Shown here in pieces: positions 44,230 to 53,380 of a stretch of DNA of 64,000 bases (position 1 is its first letter; every line of letters starts with the position of its first letter). Both the position numbers and the translations under genes were made by a program. The notes below the pieces were generated by a model, which had not been told where the DNA came from, did not search any database, and was given only the letters and a program-made list of their open reading frames with translations. The stretch lies in contig NZ_CP095049.1 in assembly GCF_022919135.1 (NCBI RefSeq), positions 2,608,501 through 2,672,500 of the forward strand, given 5' to 3'. The stretch comes from Hymenobacter cellulosivorans (GTDB taxonomy: Bacteria > Bacteroidota > Bacteroidia > Cytophagales > Hymenobacteraceae).

Positions 44230-45573
44230 ATGTCAAGGAAAATCGACTACCTAGTGCAGATTGAAGGCAATGAGGCTACGCTGGACGCCTACGTGGCCGC
44301 CGTGTTTGAGCAGCGTTGCACTCCCGCCAAGATTTACCCGTTTCCCTACCAGTTGCCGGGCTACGAAAACTGCCTGAGCGACACGCTAATCGAATACTTT
44401 ATGCGGCAACCCTTCGAACTGGACAGGGTGGTTGCGTTTTTCGAAAAGCTGATGAAGGTTGACAGGGAGGGCTACAAGGGAATACGCTACTCATTTGACA
44501 AATGGGTAGAGGCCACCATCAAGACGCCGTACTTTGAAAACGTGGGGGACAGATGGCACGTTGAGTTGGTACGCAGGCCGGAAATGGATGCGGCCACCGT
44601 GCCGCCCGACTACATAAAGTTTATGTGCTACCTGGCCATCGGCCACCTCAAGTACGGACCAAGCTTCGCCAGCGTAACGGCGAATGAGTACTTTGGCATG
44701 GCTACCGACCTGGGTTCAAACGAGGTAGAACGGCTTAAAAAGTTTGGCAGCGGCGAATTACCCAAGGAGGTTACCGAGTACAAAGACGAGCTGGTGAGCT
44801 GCACGGCTAATGATGCTTTTGGAACCATTCGGCTCACCGTGAAGCAGGAAAGCGTCGAAAGCTACCTGCGGATTTTCCAGTTTCTCAACCGGCTGCTGCA
44901 AACCAACTTTCCGCGGAGCTACTCGATTGATTTTTCGAGCAAGCACAAAAGTTGGCTGCCCATCAAAGGCCTGCCTAGAAAAGGCGTGCACGCATTGTTT
45001 GCCAATGCCGCGGCCTACGAAAGCCTGCATCCGCTGCTGGTAGAGTATGCCAATCTGGCCATGAGTACCCATGACGAGTATACCAACCTAGACGATGAGG
45101 CGGGTGCTATGCCCGGCAGCTTTGCCGTGTTTGCCCTGGGCTTGCAGAGCGAGGCGTATTTCGAGCTGGTCAAGCACTACATGCGCAACGTGGACGAGGA
45201 GCACCAGTCGTTGCAGGAGAAGTTCACCGCCGCGTTTGTGGAGAAGTTCGGCATCACCGAAAAGAGCTTGCCCATCTTTATCAGCTGCGTGCTCTCGACC
45301 CAGTGGCACCGGCCTTACCCCGTGTTCAGAGCCCAGTTTCAGGATGCTGCCGCCCTGACCATGTTGCTGAACTTCAAGAAGGATTTCGCGAAATTTCTCC
45401 TCGATGAGCTCCACGACGAGGATGCAGAGGAAGTGGCAGACTACGCATGGGATATGGTGCTGCATGCCATTTTCGGGCCCGAGCACAAGCACCAGCAGGT
45501 AATACGTACCGCCCCGGCCGACTTGCAGCCGCTGTACGAGGAGCTTTTTCACAAGGAAGACGCCGACGAGTAA
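44230..45573 (+). CDS. Large unknown protein beside the serine tRNA genes
   Basis: 447 residues, no signal peptide or membrane helix. Acidic C terminus (LYEELFHKEDADE). Contains many Phe/Tyr-rich helices (YIKFMCYLAIGHLKYGPSFA, FEKLMKVDREGYKGIRYSFD) and a YLRIFQFLNRLLQTNFPRSY segment. No motif recognised. Lies directly after two tRNA-Ser genes, a site where mobile elements often insert, but no integrase or direct repeat is visible. Function unknown. Confidence 0.8.
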   Translation: MSRKIDYLVQIEGNEATLDAYVAAVFEQRCTPAKIYPFPYQLPGYENCLSDTLIEYFMRQPFELDRVVAFFEKLMKVDREGYKGIRYSFDKWVEATIKTPYFENVGDRWHVELVRRPEMDAATVPPDYIKFMCYLAIGHLKYGPSFASVTANEYFGMATDLGSNEVERLKKFGSGELPKEVTEYKDELVSCTANDAFGTIRLTVKQESVESYLRIFQFLNRLLQTNFPRSYSIDFSSKHKSWLPIKGLPRKGVHALFANAAAYESLHPLLVEYANLAMSTHDEYTNLDDEAGAMPGSFAVFALGLQSEAYFELVKHYMRNVDEEHQSLQEKFTAAFVEKFGITEKSLPIFISCVLSTQWHRPYPVFRAQFQDAAALTMLLNFKKDFAKFLLDELHDEDAEEVADYAWDMVLHAIFGPEHKHQQVIRTAPADLQPLYEELFHKEDADE

Positions 45574-45600
45574 GCTGCACTTGCCTTTAGCGGTAAAAAT

Positions 45601-45632
45601 AAAGCCCGTTTCCAACCTTGGAAACGGGCTTT
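45601..45632. terminator. Bidirectional terminator
   Basis: 15-bp perfect stem (45601-45615 with 45618-45632) between convergent genes, A/T ends on both sides. Confidence 0.9.
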
Positions 45633-45654
45633 TACGTGGCTGGGAGTTATAGTC

Positions 45655-46434
45655 TTACCGGCTTTTAAACTGGCTGATGGCCGAGCGGGTGAAGTCTGAC
45701 AGCACGAGGCGGCCACTGATGGCGGCGCGCTGGGGCAGCAGCGTATCCCAGTGCTCGGTGCCCTGCCAGAACACCTGTTTCAGCTCAGTCAGGGCTTCGG
45801 GGTTGTAGCGGGCCAGCTTCTCAGCAAACGCCTGCACGGCCTGGTCCAGCTCGGCGGCGGTGGGCAGTACTTCGGCGTAGAGGCCCCGGTCCCGGGCCCA
45901 CTCGGCCGAGCGGAACTCACCCGCGTCGAGGGCCAGCTGGGCGTAGGCCGACTGCCCGATTTTGCGCTCAACAGCTGGTCCCACGACAAACGGACCAATG
46001 CCCACGACCAGCTCACTAAGCTTCACTGAGGCCTGGGCCGTGGCAAAGCAATAGTCGGTAGCTGCGGCCACGCCCACGCCGCCGCCGATGGCCTTGCCCT
46101 GCACCCGGCCGATGATGATTTTGGGGCAGGTGCGGCAGGCGTTGATGACTTTGGCAAAGCCCGAGAAGAACTCCAGGCCCTGGGCTTCGTCGGCAATGGC
46201 TATGAGCTCGTCGAAACTGGCCCCGGCGCAGAACGTTTTTTCGCCCTCGCTGCACAGGATGATGACTTTGGTAGCCGCGTCCTGGCCGGCAGCGGTAATG
46301 GTAGCGGCCAGCTGGGTGAGCAGGGCGCCGGGCAGGGAGTTGTGGCTGGGGTGAAAAAAGGAAACGGTGCTGATGCCGTAAGTGTCGGTGGTTACCTGGA
46401 CTTGGCCGGCAGAAAGGGTATCGGTGGTGCTCAT
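45655..46434 (-). CDS. Crotonase (enoyl-CoA hydratase/isomerase) of the paa cluster
   Basis: 259 residues: oxyanion-hole motif IIGRVQGKAIGGGVGVAAAT and KLSELVVGIGPFVVGPA. The Glu of SELVVG lies where one catalytic Glu of crotonases sits; where a second is expected I read a Gln (YAQLALDAG), so hydratase activity is uncertain and isomerase activity of the PaaG kind is possible. Phenylacetate degradation needs PaaF and PaaG crotonases; only this one is in the window. It is the last gene of the cluster, after paaZ, with an inverted-repeat element between. Confidence 0.85.
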   Translation of the reverse strand: MSTTDTLSAGQVQVTTDTYGISTVSFFHPSHNSLPGALLTQLAATITAAGQDAATKVIILCSEGEKTFCAGASFDELIAIADEAQGLEFFSGFAKVINACRTCPKIIIGRVQGKAIGGGVGVAAATDYCFATAQASVKLSELVVGIGPFVVGPAVERKIGQSAYAQLALDAGEFRSAEWARDRGLYAEVLPTAAELDQAVQAFAEKLARYNPEALTELKQVFWQGTEHWDTLLPQRAAISGRLVLSDFTRSAISQFKSR

Positions 46435-46460
46435 GAAAGAAGTGGCTTTGGTATAAGAAC

Positions 46461-46547
46461 GTCATGCTGAGCTTGTCGAAGCATCTCTACTGCTAAAGTG
46501 GTGTGATTACCAGCGCGGTAGAGATGCTTCGGCAAGCTCAGCATGAC
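46461..46547. repeat. Near-perfect 30-base inverted repeat (MITE-like)
   Basis: Arms at 46461-46490 and 46518-46547 match at 29 of 30 positions, with a 27-base loop. Left arm begins GTCATGCTGAGCTTG and ends CATCTCTAC. It sits between paaZ and the crotonase gene. No coding capacity. Confidence 0.88.
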
Positions 46548-46555
46548 ACTCAGTT

Positions 46556-48607
46556 TTACTCCTGGTTTTTCTTCTTCACCATAGTCAAAATGGTGGCTAC
46601 AGCTACGGTTTCGCCGGTTTCGTCGGTTACGTCCACCAGCCAGCGGACGATGCCCTTGGCTACGTCCTCAGCGTCGCGCTTTTCTTGGCCGATTTTCTCC
46701 TTTACCGTCAGCTGCACGCCGATGGTCATGCCGGGGTAAACAGGCTTGGTGAAGCGGCACTCGTCGAGGCCGTAGTTGAGCAATACCGGCCCCTTGCGCG
46801 GATCCACGAACATGCCGGCAGCCTTGCTCAGGATGTAGTAGCCGTGGGCCACGCGGCCCGTAAAGAGCGTGCCTTCCAGAGAAGTAGCGTCGACGTGGGC
46901 GTAGAAATTGTCGCCCGACACCTGGGCGAAGTTGGTGATGTCGGCCTCCGTTACGGTGTGGCGGTGGGTGGTGTAGGTCTGCCCGATTTCCAGCTCCTCG
47001 AAGTAGTGCTGGAAGGGGTGCTTGTCTTTCTCAATCTGCTTAGCCTTGGGCTGATACACCTCCGTAATGGCGGTAATCATCGTGGGAGAGCCCTGAATGG
47101 CCACGCGCTGCATGAAGTGCTCTACGCCGCGGATGCCGCCCATTTCCTGCCCGCCACCGGCCCGGCCGGGGCCGCCGTGAATGAGCAGGGGTAGGGGAGA
47201 GCCGTGGCCGGTGCTTTCCTTGGCCACTTCGCCATTGAGAACCAGAATCCGGCCGTGGTGGGTGGCCGAACCGAGCACAAACTCCTGAGCCGTGTGCGGG
47301 TCATTGGTAGCTACCGAGCACACCAACGAGCCTTTACCCATGTTGGCTAAGGTAATGGCCTCATCCACGTCCTTGTAGGGCATGATGGTGCTTACCGGCC
47401 CAAACGCCTCGATTTCGTGGGTGTCGGTGAACTTGAACGGCTCGGGGTTGAGCAGCACGATGGGCGACATAAACGCGCCTACCTTACAGTCGCCGCCGAT
47501 AACCTGCACGTCGTCCAGGTTGCCATACACGATGGGCGTGTTCTTAGCCAGGTGCTCTACCCGCTCCCGCACGCGCTGCATTTGCTCCCGACCGGCCAGG
47601 GCGCCCATGCGCACTCCTTCGGCCAGCGGGTGACCAATGGTCGTTTGTGCCAGGGCCTTGCCCAGAGCAATCTGCACGTCCTCGACCAAGTTCTCGGGCA
47701 CGATGATGCGGCGGATGGCGGTGCACTTCTGACCTGCTTTCGAGGTCATTTCCTTGCGAACTTCCTTGATAAACAAATCAAATTCTACGGTGCCGGGCAC
47801 GGCGTCCTGACCCAGTACGGCGGCGTTGAGTGAGTCGGCTTCCATGGTGAAGGGCACGGCTTCAGCCAAGATGCGCGGGTGGCCCTTGAGCTTGCGGCCG
47901 GTTTCGGCCGAGCCGGTGAAGGTGACGACGTCCTGGTAGTTGACGTGGTCCAGAATGCCGTGGCCGCTGCCTACCACCAACTGCAAAGCACCTTCGGGCA
48001 GGATTTTGGAGGCTATGATTTCGCGCACGACGGCCTCGGTGAGGTAGGCTGAAGGCACGGCGGGCTTCACAATGGCGGGCATGCCAGCCAGCAGGTTGAC
48101 CGCAATTTTCTCCAGCATTCCCCAGATAGGGAAGTTATAGGCGTTGATATGCACGGCCACGCCTTCCTTGGGCACCAGGATGTGGTGGCCCATAAAGTTG
48201 CCGGCTTTCGACAGCGCAATGGGCTCGGACTCGACGTAGAAGGGTTTGTCGGGAAACTTACGGCGCAGCGAGGCGTTGGCAAACAGGTTGCCGATACCGC
48301 CTTCGATGTCAATCCAGGAGTCGGCGCGGGTGGCCCCGCTGCGGTAGCTCAGGGTGTAGAAGTCTTCCTTTTTACTGTCGAGGTGCAGGGCCAGGGCCTT
48401 GAGCATGCGGCCCCGCTCGTGGAAGGTCATCTTGCGCAGGGCCTTGTTGCCGGTGCGGCGCGCATAGTCAAACATCGAGGCGTAGTCGAGGCCTTCGCCG
48501 TTGGCAATGGCAATGACTTCGCCGGTGGAGGCGTCGTAGAGCTCGTGCTGCTCGCCCGAGCCGGCCGTCCAGCGGCCCAGTACGTAGTTTTCGAGGGTGG
48601 GAGTCAT
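46556..48607 (-). CDS. paaZ: PaaZ: bifunctional oxepin-CoA hydrolase / dehydrogenase
   Basis: 683 residues. Residues ~1-520 are an aldehyde dehydrogenase ([11 protein letters not shown], catalytic Cys in [12 protein letters not shown], and the Glu-containing segment LVGSGHG...), and ~540-680 a MaoC-type enoyl hydratase ([39 protein letters not shown]). The protein opens the ring of oxepin-CoA (C-terminal domain) and oxidises the aldehyde with NADP (N-terminal domain) in phenylacetate breakdown. Normal length for PaaZ. It lies after an SMI1/KNR4 gene and before an inverted-repeat element. Confidence 0.95.
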   Translation of the reverse strand: MTPTLENYVLGRWTAGSGEQHELYDASTGEVIAIANGEGLDYASMFDYARRTGNKALRKMTFHERGRMLKALALHLDSKKEDFYTLSYRSGATRADSWIDIEGGIGNLFANASLRRKFPDKPFYVESEPIALSKAGNFMGHHILVPKEGVAVHINAYNFPIWGMLEKIAVNLLAGMPAIVKPAVPSAYLTEAVVREIIASKILPEGALQLVVGSGHGILDHVNYQDVVTFTGSAETGRKLKGHPRILAEAVPFTMEADSLNAAVLGQDAVPGTVEFDLFIKEVRKEMTSKAGQKCTAIRRIIVPENLVEDVQIALGKALAQTTIGHPLAEGVRMGALAGREQMQRVRERVEHLAKNTPIVYGNLDDVQVIGGDCKVGAFMSPIVLLNPEPFKFTDTHEIEAFGPVSTIMPYKDVDEAITLANMGKGSLVCSVATNDPHTAQEFVLGSATHHGRILVLNGEVAKESTGHGSPLPLLIHGGPGRAGGGQEMGGIRGVEHFMQRVAIQGSPTMITAITEVYQPKAKQIEKDKHPFQHYFEELEIGQTYTTHRHTVTEADITNFAQVSGDNFYAHVDATSLEGTLFTGRVAHGYYILSKAAGMFVDPRKGPVLLNYGLDECRFTKPVYPGMTIGVQLTVKEKIGQEKRDAEDVAKGIVRWLVDVTDETGETVAVATILTMVKKKNQE

Positions 48608-48684
48608 GAGTATGGGAAAGGGGAGAAGTTTAGAGTAAGCAGCCTGCTACGCTGCACGGGGTTGAAGCTACTCTTCCAGCCGGG

Positions 48685-49260
48685 TCAGGTTTTCTGTTCT
48701 GCGACTAAGCTCCGCATCATGGCAGCGAAAGAAGGATAGAGCGTTTTCATGGGAACCGGGTCGTCCAATAGCAGCTCATGGTCAATCATGACGATTGGGC
48801 AGTCTTGGTCCTCCGGATTCTGGTGGCGGGTATCAAAGCAGACGATGCCCCAATCGGAGTAATCGGCGAAATAGATGTAGCCTTGGCCGATCAGCTTAGC
48901 GGGCACCCCCGATTGGAAGTAGTGGCGGATAAGCTCCTCTTTCCATTCGTGAATGCCATGGCGAAAGAAGTTGATTTCCTGCTCGGTCCATAGCTCGTAG
49001 AAGTGTTTGTAGCGCAAAAACTCCTTGTACAGGGCGGGGTACGGCAGGTGTATTTGGGCTTCTAACTCCTGTAGGTCAGAATTGGTAACTGTGCTCGGTA
49101 TCGGCTTCCAGGGTGTCCAATCTTCGTCTGCAACTCGGGCCTCGTCCCGCATTTCCAAGGGCATATCAGCGTCTGGGAAATGCATTAAATCAGCTTGGCG
49201 CCACTTTTCCAGCGCAGTGTCTACAAACTGATGAACTAGGTTGATATCGGCAGAAGTCAT
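48685..49260 (-). CDS. SMI1/KNR4 family protein in the paa cluster
   Basis: 191 residues from the ATG at 49260; 12 more codons upstream (to 49296) are unlikely. SMI1/KNR4 pattern: ELEAQIHLPYPALYKEFLRY, FFRHGIHEWKEELIRHYF, GYIYFADYSDWGIVCFDTRH, DHELLLDDPVPMKTLYPSFA. These proteins are common immunity proteins for polymorphic toxins or of unknown role. It is not part of known phenylacetate pathways; here it separates paaY from paaZ, with 77-base and 102-base gaps, so it may be a later insertion with its own expression. Confidence 0.8.
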   Translation of the reverse strand: MTSADINLVHQFVDTALEKWRQADLMHFPDADMPLEMRDEARVADEDWTPWKPIPSTVTNSDLQELEAQIHLPYPALYKEFLRYKHFYELWTEQEINFFRHGIHEWKEELIRHYFQSGVPAKLIGQGYIYFADYSDWGIVCFDTRHQNPEDQDCPIVMIDHELLLDDPVPMKTLYPSFAAMMRSLVAEQKT

Positions 49261-49362
49261 ATTGGTATTGCTTGGAAAGTTAGCTGGCCGGGGCAAGCTA
49301 ACGAAGCGGCAGAAATGCTTCCATCCGCAGACGTTAGAGCAGGGCGCTTTTTCCGCTCGGAA

Positions 49363-49962
49363 TTACTCTCCGGCTTTGCGCTCAGCCCAGGTCTGGTAGC
49401 TGGCCTGCTGCACCGCGCGGTCGGCAGGAACTTCACGCAAAGGCTCACAGGCCTGCAACGTGGCGTGCAAATCGGCGGGTAGCTGCATGTAAACGTGCGT
49501 GCCTTCGGTTTTCCACTGCAGCATCTCGTCGCTCACCTGCCGGATAATTTTGTGCGGATTGCCTACTACTAAGCTGCGGGGCGGAATAACTTCATCGGCC
49601 TTGATAAAGCTCAGGGCCCCGATGATGCACTCGTCGCCAATTTCCACCCGGTCCATGAGTACGGCGTTCATGCCGACCAGGACGTTACGGCCCACGGTGG
49701 CGCCGTGGATGATGGCGCCGTGGCCGATGTGGGCCATTTCCTTGAGCCGGGTAGTCGTGCCGGGAAACATGTGGACGGTGCAGTTTTCCTGCACGTTGCA
49801 GTTGTCCTCGATGATAATCTGGCCCCAGTCGCCACGAATGGCCGCGCCGGGCCCGATGTAGACATTGCGGCCGATAATGACGTTGCCCGTCACGGCCGCC
49901 TGCGGGTGCACGAAGGCCGACTCGTGCACGACCGGAACAATGCCGTTGAACGAGTAGATCAT
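49363..49962 (-). CDS. paaY: PaaY-type hexapeptide-repeat thioesterase
   Basis: 199 residues from the ATG at 49962, which overlaps the paaJ stop (ATGA). Left-handed beta helix with hexapeptide repeats (VTGNVIIGRNVYIGPGAAIR, IGHGAIIHGATVGRNVLVGM) and metal-binding His of the gamma-carbonic anhydrase kind (VHMFPG, HIGHGAIIHG). PaaY removes dead-end ring-hydroxylated CoA esters. The name rests on context as well as fold. Confidence 0.88.
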   Translation of the reverse strand: MIYSFNGIVPVVHESAFVHPQAAVTGNVIIGRNVYIGPGAAIRGDWGQIIIEDNCNVQENCTVHMFPGTTTRLKEMAHIGHGAIIHGATVGRNVLVGMNAVLMDRVEIGDECIIGALSFIKADEVIPPRSLVVGNPHKIIRQVSDEMLQWKTEGTHVYMQLPADLHATLQACEPLREVPADRAVQQASYQTWAERKAGE

Positions 49963-51164
49963 ACCTTTTCGATGATGGCTGCGTAGCCTTGGCCCACGCC
50001 CACACACATGGTCACGAGGGCGTAGCGCTTGTTTTGCTTGTGCAGCTCCAGGGCGGCCGTGTTCAGGATGCGGGCCCCGCTCATGCCCAGCGGGTGACCT
50101 AGGGCAATGGCCCCGCCGTTGGGGTTAATGCGCGGGTCGTTGCCTTCCAGGCCCAGACCCCGCACGCAGGCCAGGGTTTGGGCGGCAAACGCTTCGTTGA
50201 ATTCAATCAAATCTATCTGGTCGAGCGTGAGGCCGGCTTTCTTCAGCGCCAGCTGGGATGCCGGCACCGGCCCGATGCCCATCGTGCGGGGCTCCACGCC
50301 CGCCACGCCCATCGAAACCAGACGGGCCCGGGGCGTGAGGTTGTGTTGCTTGATACCATCCTCCGAGGCCAGTAACAGAGCCGCGGCGCCGTCGTTCAAA
50401 CCCGACGAGTTGCCGGCTGTAACCGAGCCGTTTTTACGGAAGGCGGGCCGCAGCTTGGCCAGCACGTCCAGGGTCGTTTCCGATTTGATGAACTCGTCCT
50501 TCGTAAACAGCACCGGTTCACCCTTGCGCTGGGGAATGGGTACGCCCACGATTTCCTCGGCGAAGCGGCCCGAGTCCCGGGCCCGGCCGGCCCGCTGGTG
50601 CGACTCGTAGGCAAACTGGTCCTGGTCTTCGCGGTTGATGTGGTACTGGTCCACAAGGTTTTCGGCCGTTTCGCCCATGGCGTCGATGCCGTACATAGCC
50701 TCCAGCTTTTCGTTGACAAAGCGCCACCCGAAGCTCGAATCGTACATCTTCGAGTCGGTGCCGAAGGCTTTGCTGGGCTTGGACATGACGTAGGGCGCGC
50801 GGGTCATGCTTTCCACGCCGCCGGAAATGAACAGGTCCCCGTCGCCGCTCTGAATGGCGCGCGCGGCGGCAATGCTAGCCGACAAACCCGAGGCGCAGAG
50901 GCGGTTCACGGTTTCGCCGGGTACAGAGGTAGGCAGGCCGGCCAGCAGCAGGGCCATGCGGGCCACATTGCGGTTGTCTTCCCCGGCCTGGTTGGCACAG
51001 CCCAGAATGACGTCGGCAATGCCGGCCGGGTCCACGCCGGGGTTACGCTTTAAGAGCTCCTCAATGACCAGGGCCGCCATGTCGTCGGGGCGGACGGCGG
51101 CTAGGCTGCCGCCGAAGTTGCCGATGGGCGTGCGGATTCCGTCTACTAAATAAGCCTGCTTCAT
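49959..51164 (-). CDS. paaJ: 3-oxoadipyl-CoA thiolase (PaaJ type)
   Basis: 401 residues, a thiolase with Cys in NRLCASGLSAS, His in ALGHPLGMSG and Cys in CVGVGQG. It cleaves 3-oxoadipyl-CoA and the 2,3-didehydro form to acetyl-CoA and succinyl-CoA at the end of the pathway. Follows paaI by a 5-base gap and overlaps paaY, so all three are coupled. Confidence 0.94.
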   Translation of the reverse strand: MKQAYLVDGIRTPIGNFGGSLAAVRPDDMAALVIEELLKRNPGVDPAGIADVILGCANQAGEDNRNVARMALLLAGLPTSVPGETVNRLCASGLSASIAAARAIQSGDGDLFISGGVESMTRAPYVMSKPSKAFGTDSKMYDSSFGWRFVNEKLEAMYGIDAMGETAENLVDQYHINREDQDQFAYESHQRAGRARDSGRFAEEIVGVPIPQRKGEPVLFTKDEFIKSETTLDVLAKLRPAFRKNGSVTAGNSSGLNDGAAALLLASEDGIKQHNLTPRARLVSMGVAGVEPRTMGIGPVPASQLALKKAGLTLDQIDLIEFNEAFAAQTLACVRGLGLEGNDPRINPNGGAIALGHPLGMSGARILNTAALELHKQNKRYALVTMCVGVGQGYAAIIEKV

Positions 51165-51169
51165 ATGGG

Positions 51170-51613
51170 TTATTCGCTGTCTAAAATCTGGTTGCTGGTG
51201 CGGTAAGCCGTGCCTTTGAACAAGGCCAGCAGCGTACCGTGCTGGTTGGTCAGGCGAATATTATAGACGCCGACTTTGTGCTTGAGGCCTTCTTCCCGGG
51301 CCTCCACGGTAATCACGTCGCCGAGCTTGCCGGCTTCGAGGTAGTCGATGGTGACGGTGAGGCCCACGCTTTGGCGGCCGTGGCTGTTGCAGGCGAAGGC
51401 AAAGGCTGAGTCGGCCGCCGAAAACGTGACGCCGCCGTGCAGGGCCTGGAAGCCATTGAGCATGTCGGGCCGCACGGTGAAGTGCAGGCGGCAGTAGCCG
51501 GGGCCTACTTCGTCGACTTCCAGACCGAGCAGCTTGCTGAAAGCGTCGTGCCGGAGCATGCGCTCCTTCACGGCTTCGGCCAGCGCATTGCTAGCGGCTG
51601 AGGGCTGACTCAT
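51170..51613 (-). CDS. paaI: PaaI hydroxyphenylacetyl-CoA thioesterase
   Basis: 147 residues from the ATG at 51613, inside the 3' end of paaH. Hot-dog fold: NGFQALHGGVTFSAADSAFA carries the conserved Asn, His, Gly and Asp of the PaaI active site, then RQSVGLTVTIDYL. It hydrolyses stalled phenylacetyl-CoA derivatives. The frame continues upstream to 51706, but those residues run in another frame of paaH. Overlap with paaH is 23 bases. Confidence 0.93.
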   Translation of the reverse strand: MSQPSAASNALAEAVKERMLRHDAFSKLLGLEVDEVGPGYCRLHFTVRPDMLNGFQALHGGVTFSAADSAFAFACNSHGRQSVGLTVTIDYLEAGKLGDVITVEAREEGLKHKVGVYNIRLTNQHGTLLALFKGTAYRTSNQILDSE

Positions 51614-52769
51614 GCTGGAAAAACGTCTGGTTCTGGCGGACCATGCGGCGCAGCAGGGTGCTGGCGCGGTACCGGTCCTCGTGGTATTCGTCGTAGAGCT
51701 CGTCAAGCGTTTTGAGCACGTTTTCTACGCCCAGCTCATCGGCCCAGGCGAGCAGGCCCTTGGGGTAGTTCACACCCTTGGTCATGGCCAGCTCCAGGTC
51801 TTCTTTGGAGGCTACGTTTAGGTGCAGCGCATCCACGGCTTCGTTGATGAGCATGGCCAGCACCCGGTTCACGATACTGCGGCCCAGGGTTTCGTCGCGG
51901 GTAGGTTCGGGCGGCACGGCGCCTTCGGCGTAGTTATAGAAGCCGCGGCCCGACTTGCGGCCGTAGTAGCCGGCCTCGAACAGACGCTTCTGGGTGAAAG
52001 ACGGCTTAAAGCGCGGGTCGAAGAAAAAGGCGGTGAAAACCGACTCGGTGACCCGGTAATTCACGTCGTGGCCGATGAAATCCATGAGGGTGAACGGGCC
52101 CATGCGGAAGCCGCCCAGCTCGGTCAGGGCCCAGTCAATGGTGGCCATGTCGGCAATACCTTCTTCCAGGATGCGGATGGCCTCGCCGTAGAAAGGCCGG
52201 GCCACGCGGTTGACGATAAAGCCCGGGGTATCCTTGGTCAGGACCGGCTGCTTGCCCCAGCTTTGGACCAAATCCCGCACCTCCTCCGCCAATCCGACGC
52301 GCGTCTGCACCGCCGGAATAACTTCCACCAGCTGCATAACGGGCGCGGGGTTGAAGAAGTGAATGCCGATAAACCGCTCAGGCTTCTGGCAGGCAGCGGC
52401 AATGGAAGCAATAGACAGCGAAGACGTGTTGGAGGCCAGAATGCAGGTGTCGGGCACCAGCATTTCCACCTCCCGGAACAGCTGCTGCTTTACGGCCAAA
52501 TCTTCCACAATGGCTTCGAGCACCAGTTCGCAGTCGTTGAAGGCGCCAATGTCCTGGGTCAGGTGGAGGCGGCCGAAGATGTCGGCGGACTTTTCGGCGG
52601 TCAGCTTGCCTTTCTCAGTCAGCTTATCCAGGCTGCCTTGAATCGACTTACCGGCGCGGTCGAGGGCCTGGCGGTTCTGGTCAAGCAGCCGCACCGTGTG
52701 GCCGGCGGTGGCTACCACCTGCGCAATTCCCGCGCCCATGGCGCCGCTGCCGATAATTCCGATGATCAT
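51591..52769 (-). CDS. paaH: 3-hydroxyacyl-CoA dehydrogenase (PaaH type)
   Basis: 392 residues. NAD-binding GSGAMGAGIAQVVATAGH at the N terminus, active-site His region IHFFNPAPVMQLVEVIPA, PGFIVNRVARPFYGEA, and a C-terminal dimerisation domain (GPFTLMDFIGHDVNYRVTES). Oxidises 3-hydroxyadipyl-CoA. Slightly longer than the two-domain minimum because a repeat of the C-terminal domain (LLAWADELGVENVLKTLDEL) follows. Overlaps paaI by 23 bases. Confidence 0.94.
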   Translation of the reverse strand: MIIGIIGSGAMGAGIAQVVATAGHTVRLLDQNRQALDRAGKSIQGSLDKLTEKGKLTAEKSADIFGRLHLTQDIGAFNDCELVLEAIVEDLAVKQQLFREVEMLVPDTCILASNTSSLSIASIAAACQKPERFIGIHFFNPAPVMQLVEVIPAVQTRVGLAEEVRDLVQSWGKQPVLTKDTPGFIVNRVARPFYGEAIRILEEGIADMATIDWALTELGGFRMGPFTLMDFIGHDVNYRVTESVFTAFFFDPRFKPSFTQKRLFEAGYYGRKSGRGFYNYAEGAVPPEPTRDETLGRSIVNRVLAMLINEAVDALHLNVASKEDLELAMTKGVNYPKGLLAWADELGVENVLKTLDELYDEYHEDRYRASTLLRRMVRQNQTFFQHESALSR

Positions 52770-52873
52770 GGGGAAATAGTGAGGTGGTGAAATGGTGAAC
52801 TAGTGAGTTTGATGTTCTGGTGGTGCCAATTGCGCATAAGGCGCAAATTGTACGACAACTCACTATTTCACCG

Positions 52874-53380
52874 CTATGCGTGGCATTTGAAGTAGTCGAA
52901 GGGCTCGTGGCAATCGTCGCACTGGTAGTGGGCTTTGCAAGCCGTGGAGCCGAACTGACTGATGAGGTGGGTGTGCTCGGACTTGCAGAGCGGGCAGCGC
53001 ACGGCCGTGTCCTTACCAAAAAGATTGAGCATGTGTCCGGTGGCCGTACCATCCACGGGCGGGGCAATGCCGTAGGCTTCGAGCTTTTCACGCCCGGCCT
53101 GGCTCATCCAGTCGGTGGTCCAGGCCGGGCTGAGCTGGTTGTGAATGGTTACCTGGGTGATGCCCTCGGCCAGCAGGCGCAGCCGGATTTCGGTGGCAAT
53201 GGTGTTCATGGCCGGGCAGCCGGAATACGTCGGCGTGATGCTCACCGTAACCTGCTCGCCTTGAATTGTCACGCCCCGCACGATGCCCAGGTCCAGAATG
53301 CTGAGCACGGGCACCTCGGGGTCCGATACTTCTTCCAGTAGCTGCCAGATGCGTTCCTCGGTCGGCACCGTGCTTACCAT
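52874..53380 (-). CDS. paaD: PaaD: phenylacetyl-CoA epoxidase accessory protein
   Basis: 168 residues. MIP18/DUF59 domain (SDPEVPVLSILDLGIVRG, YSGCPAM) then a C-terminal zinc-ribbon-like region (CPLCKSEH and CDDCHEPFDYFKC) with four cysteines. PaaD is needed for Fe-S cluster delivery to the PaaE reductase. It starts inside paaC (7-base overlap) and is followed after 104 bases by paaH; that gap has short direct and inverted copies of GTGAAATAGTGAG. Confidence 0.93.
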   Translation of the reverse strand: MVSTVPTEERIWQLLEEVSDPEVPVLSILDLGIVRGVTIQGEQVTVSITPTYSGCPAMNTIATEIRLRLLAEGITQVTIHNQLSPAWTTDWMSQAGREKLEAYGIAPPVDGTATGHMLNLFGKDTAVRCPLCKSEHTHLISQFGSTACKAHYQCDDCHEPFDYFKCHA

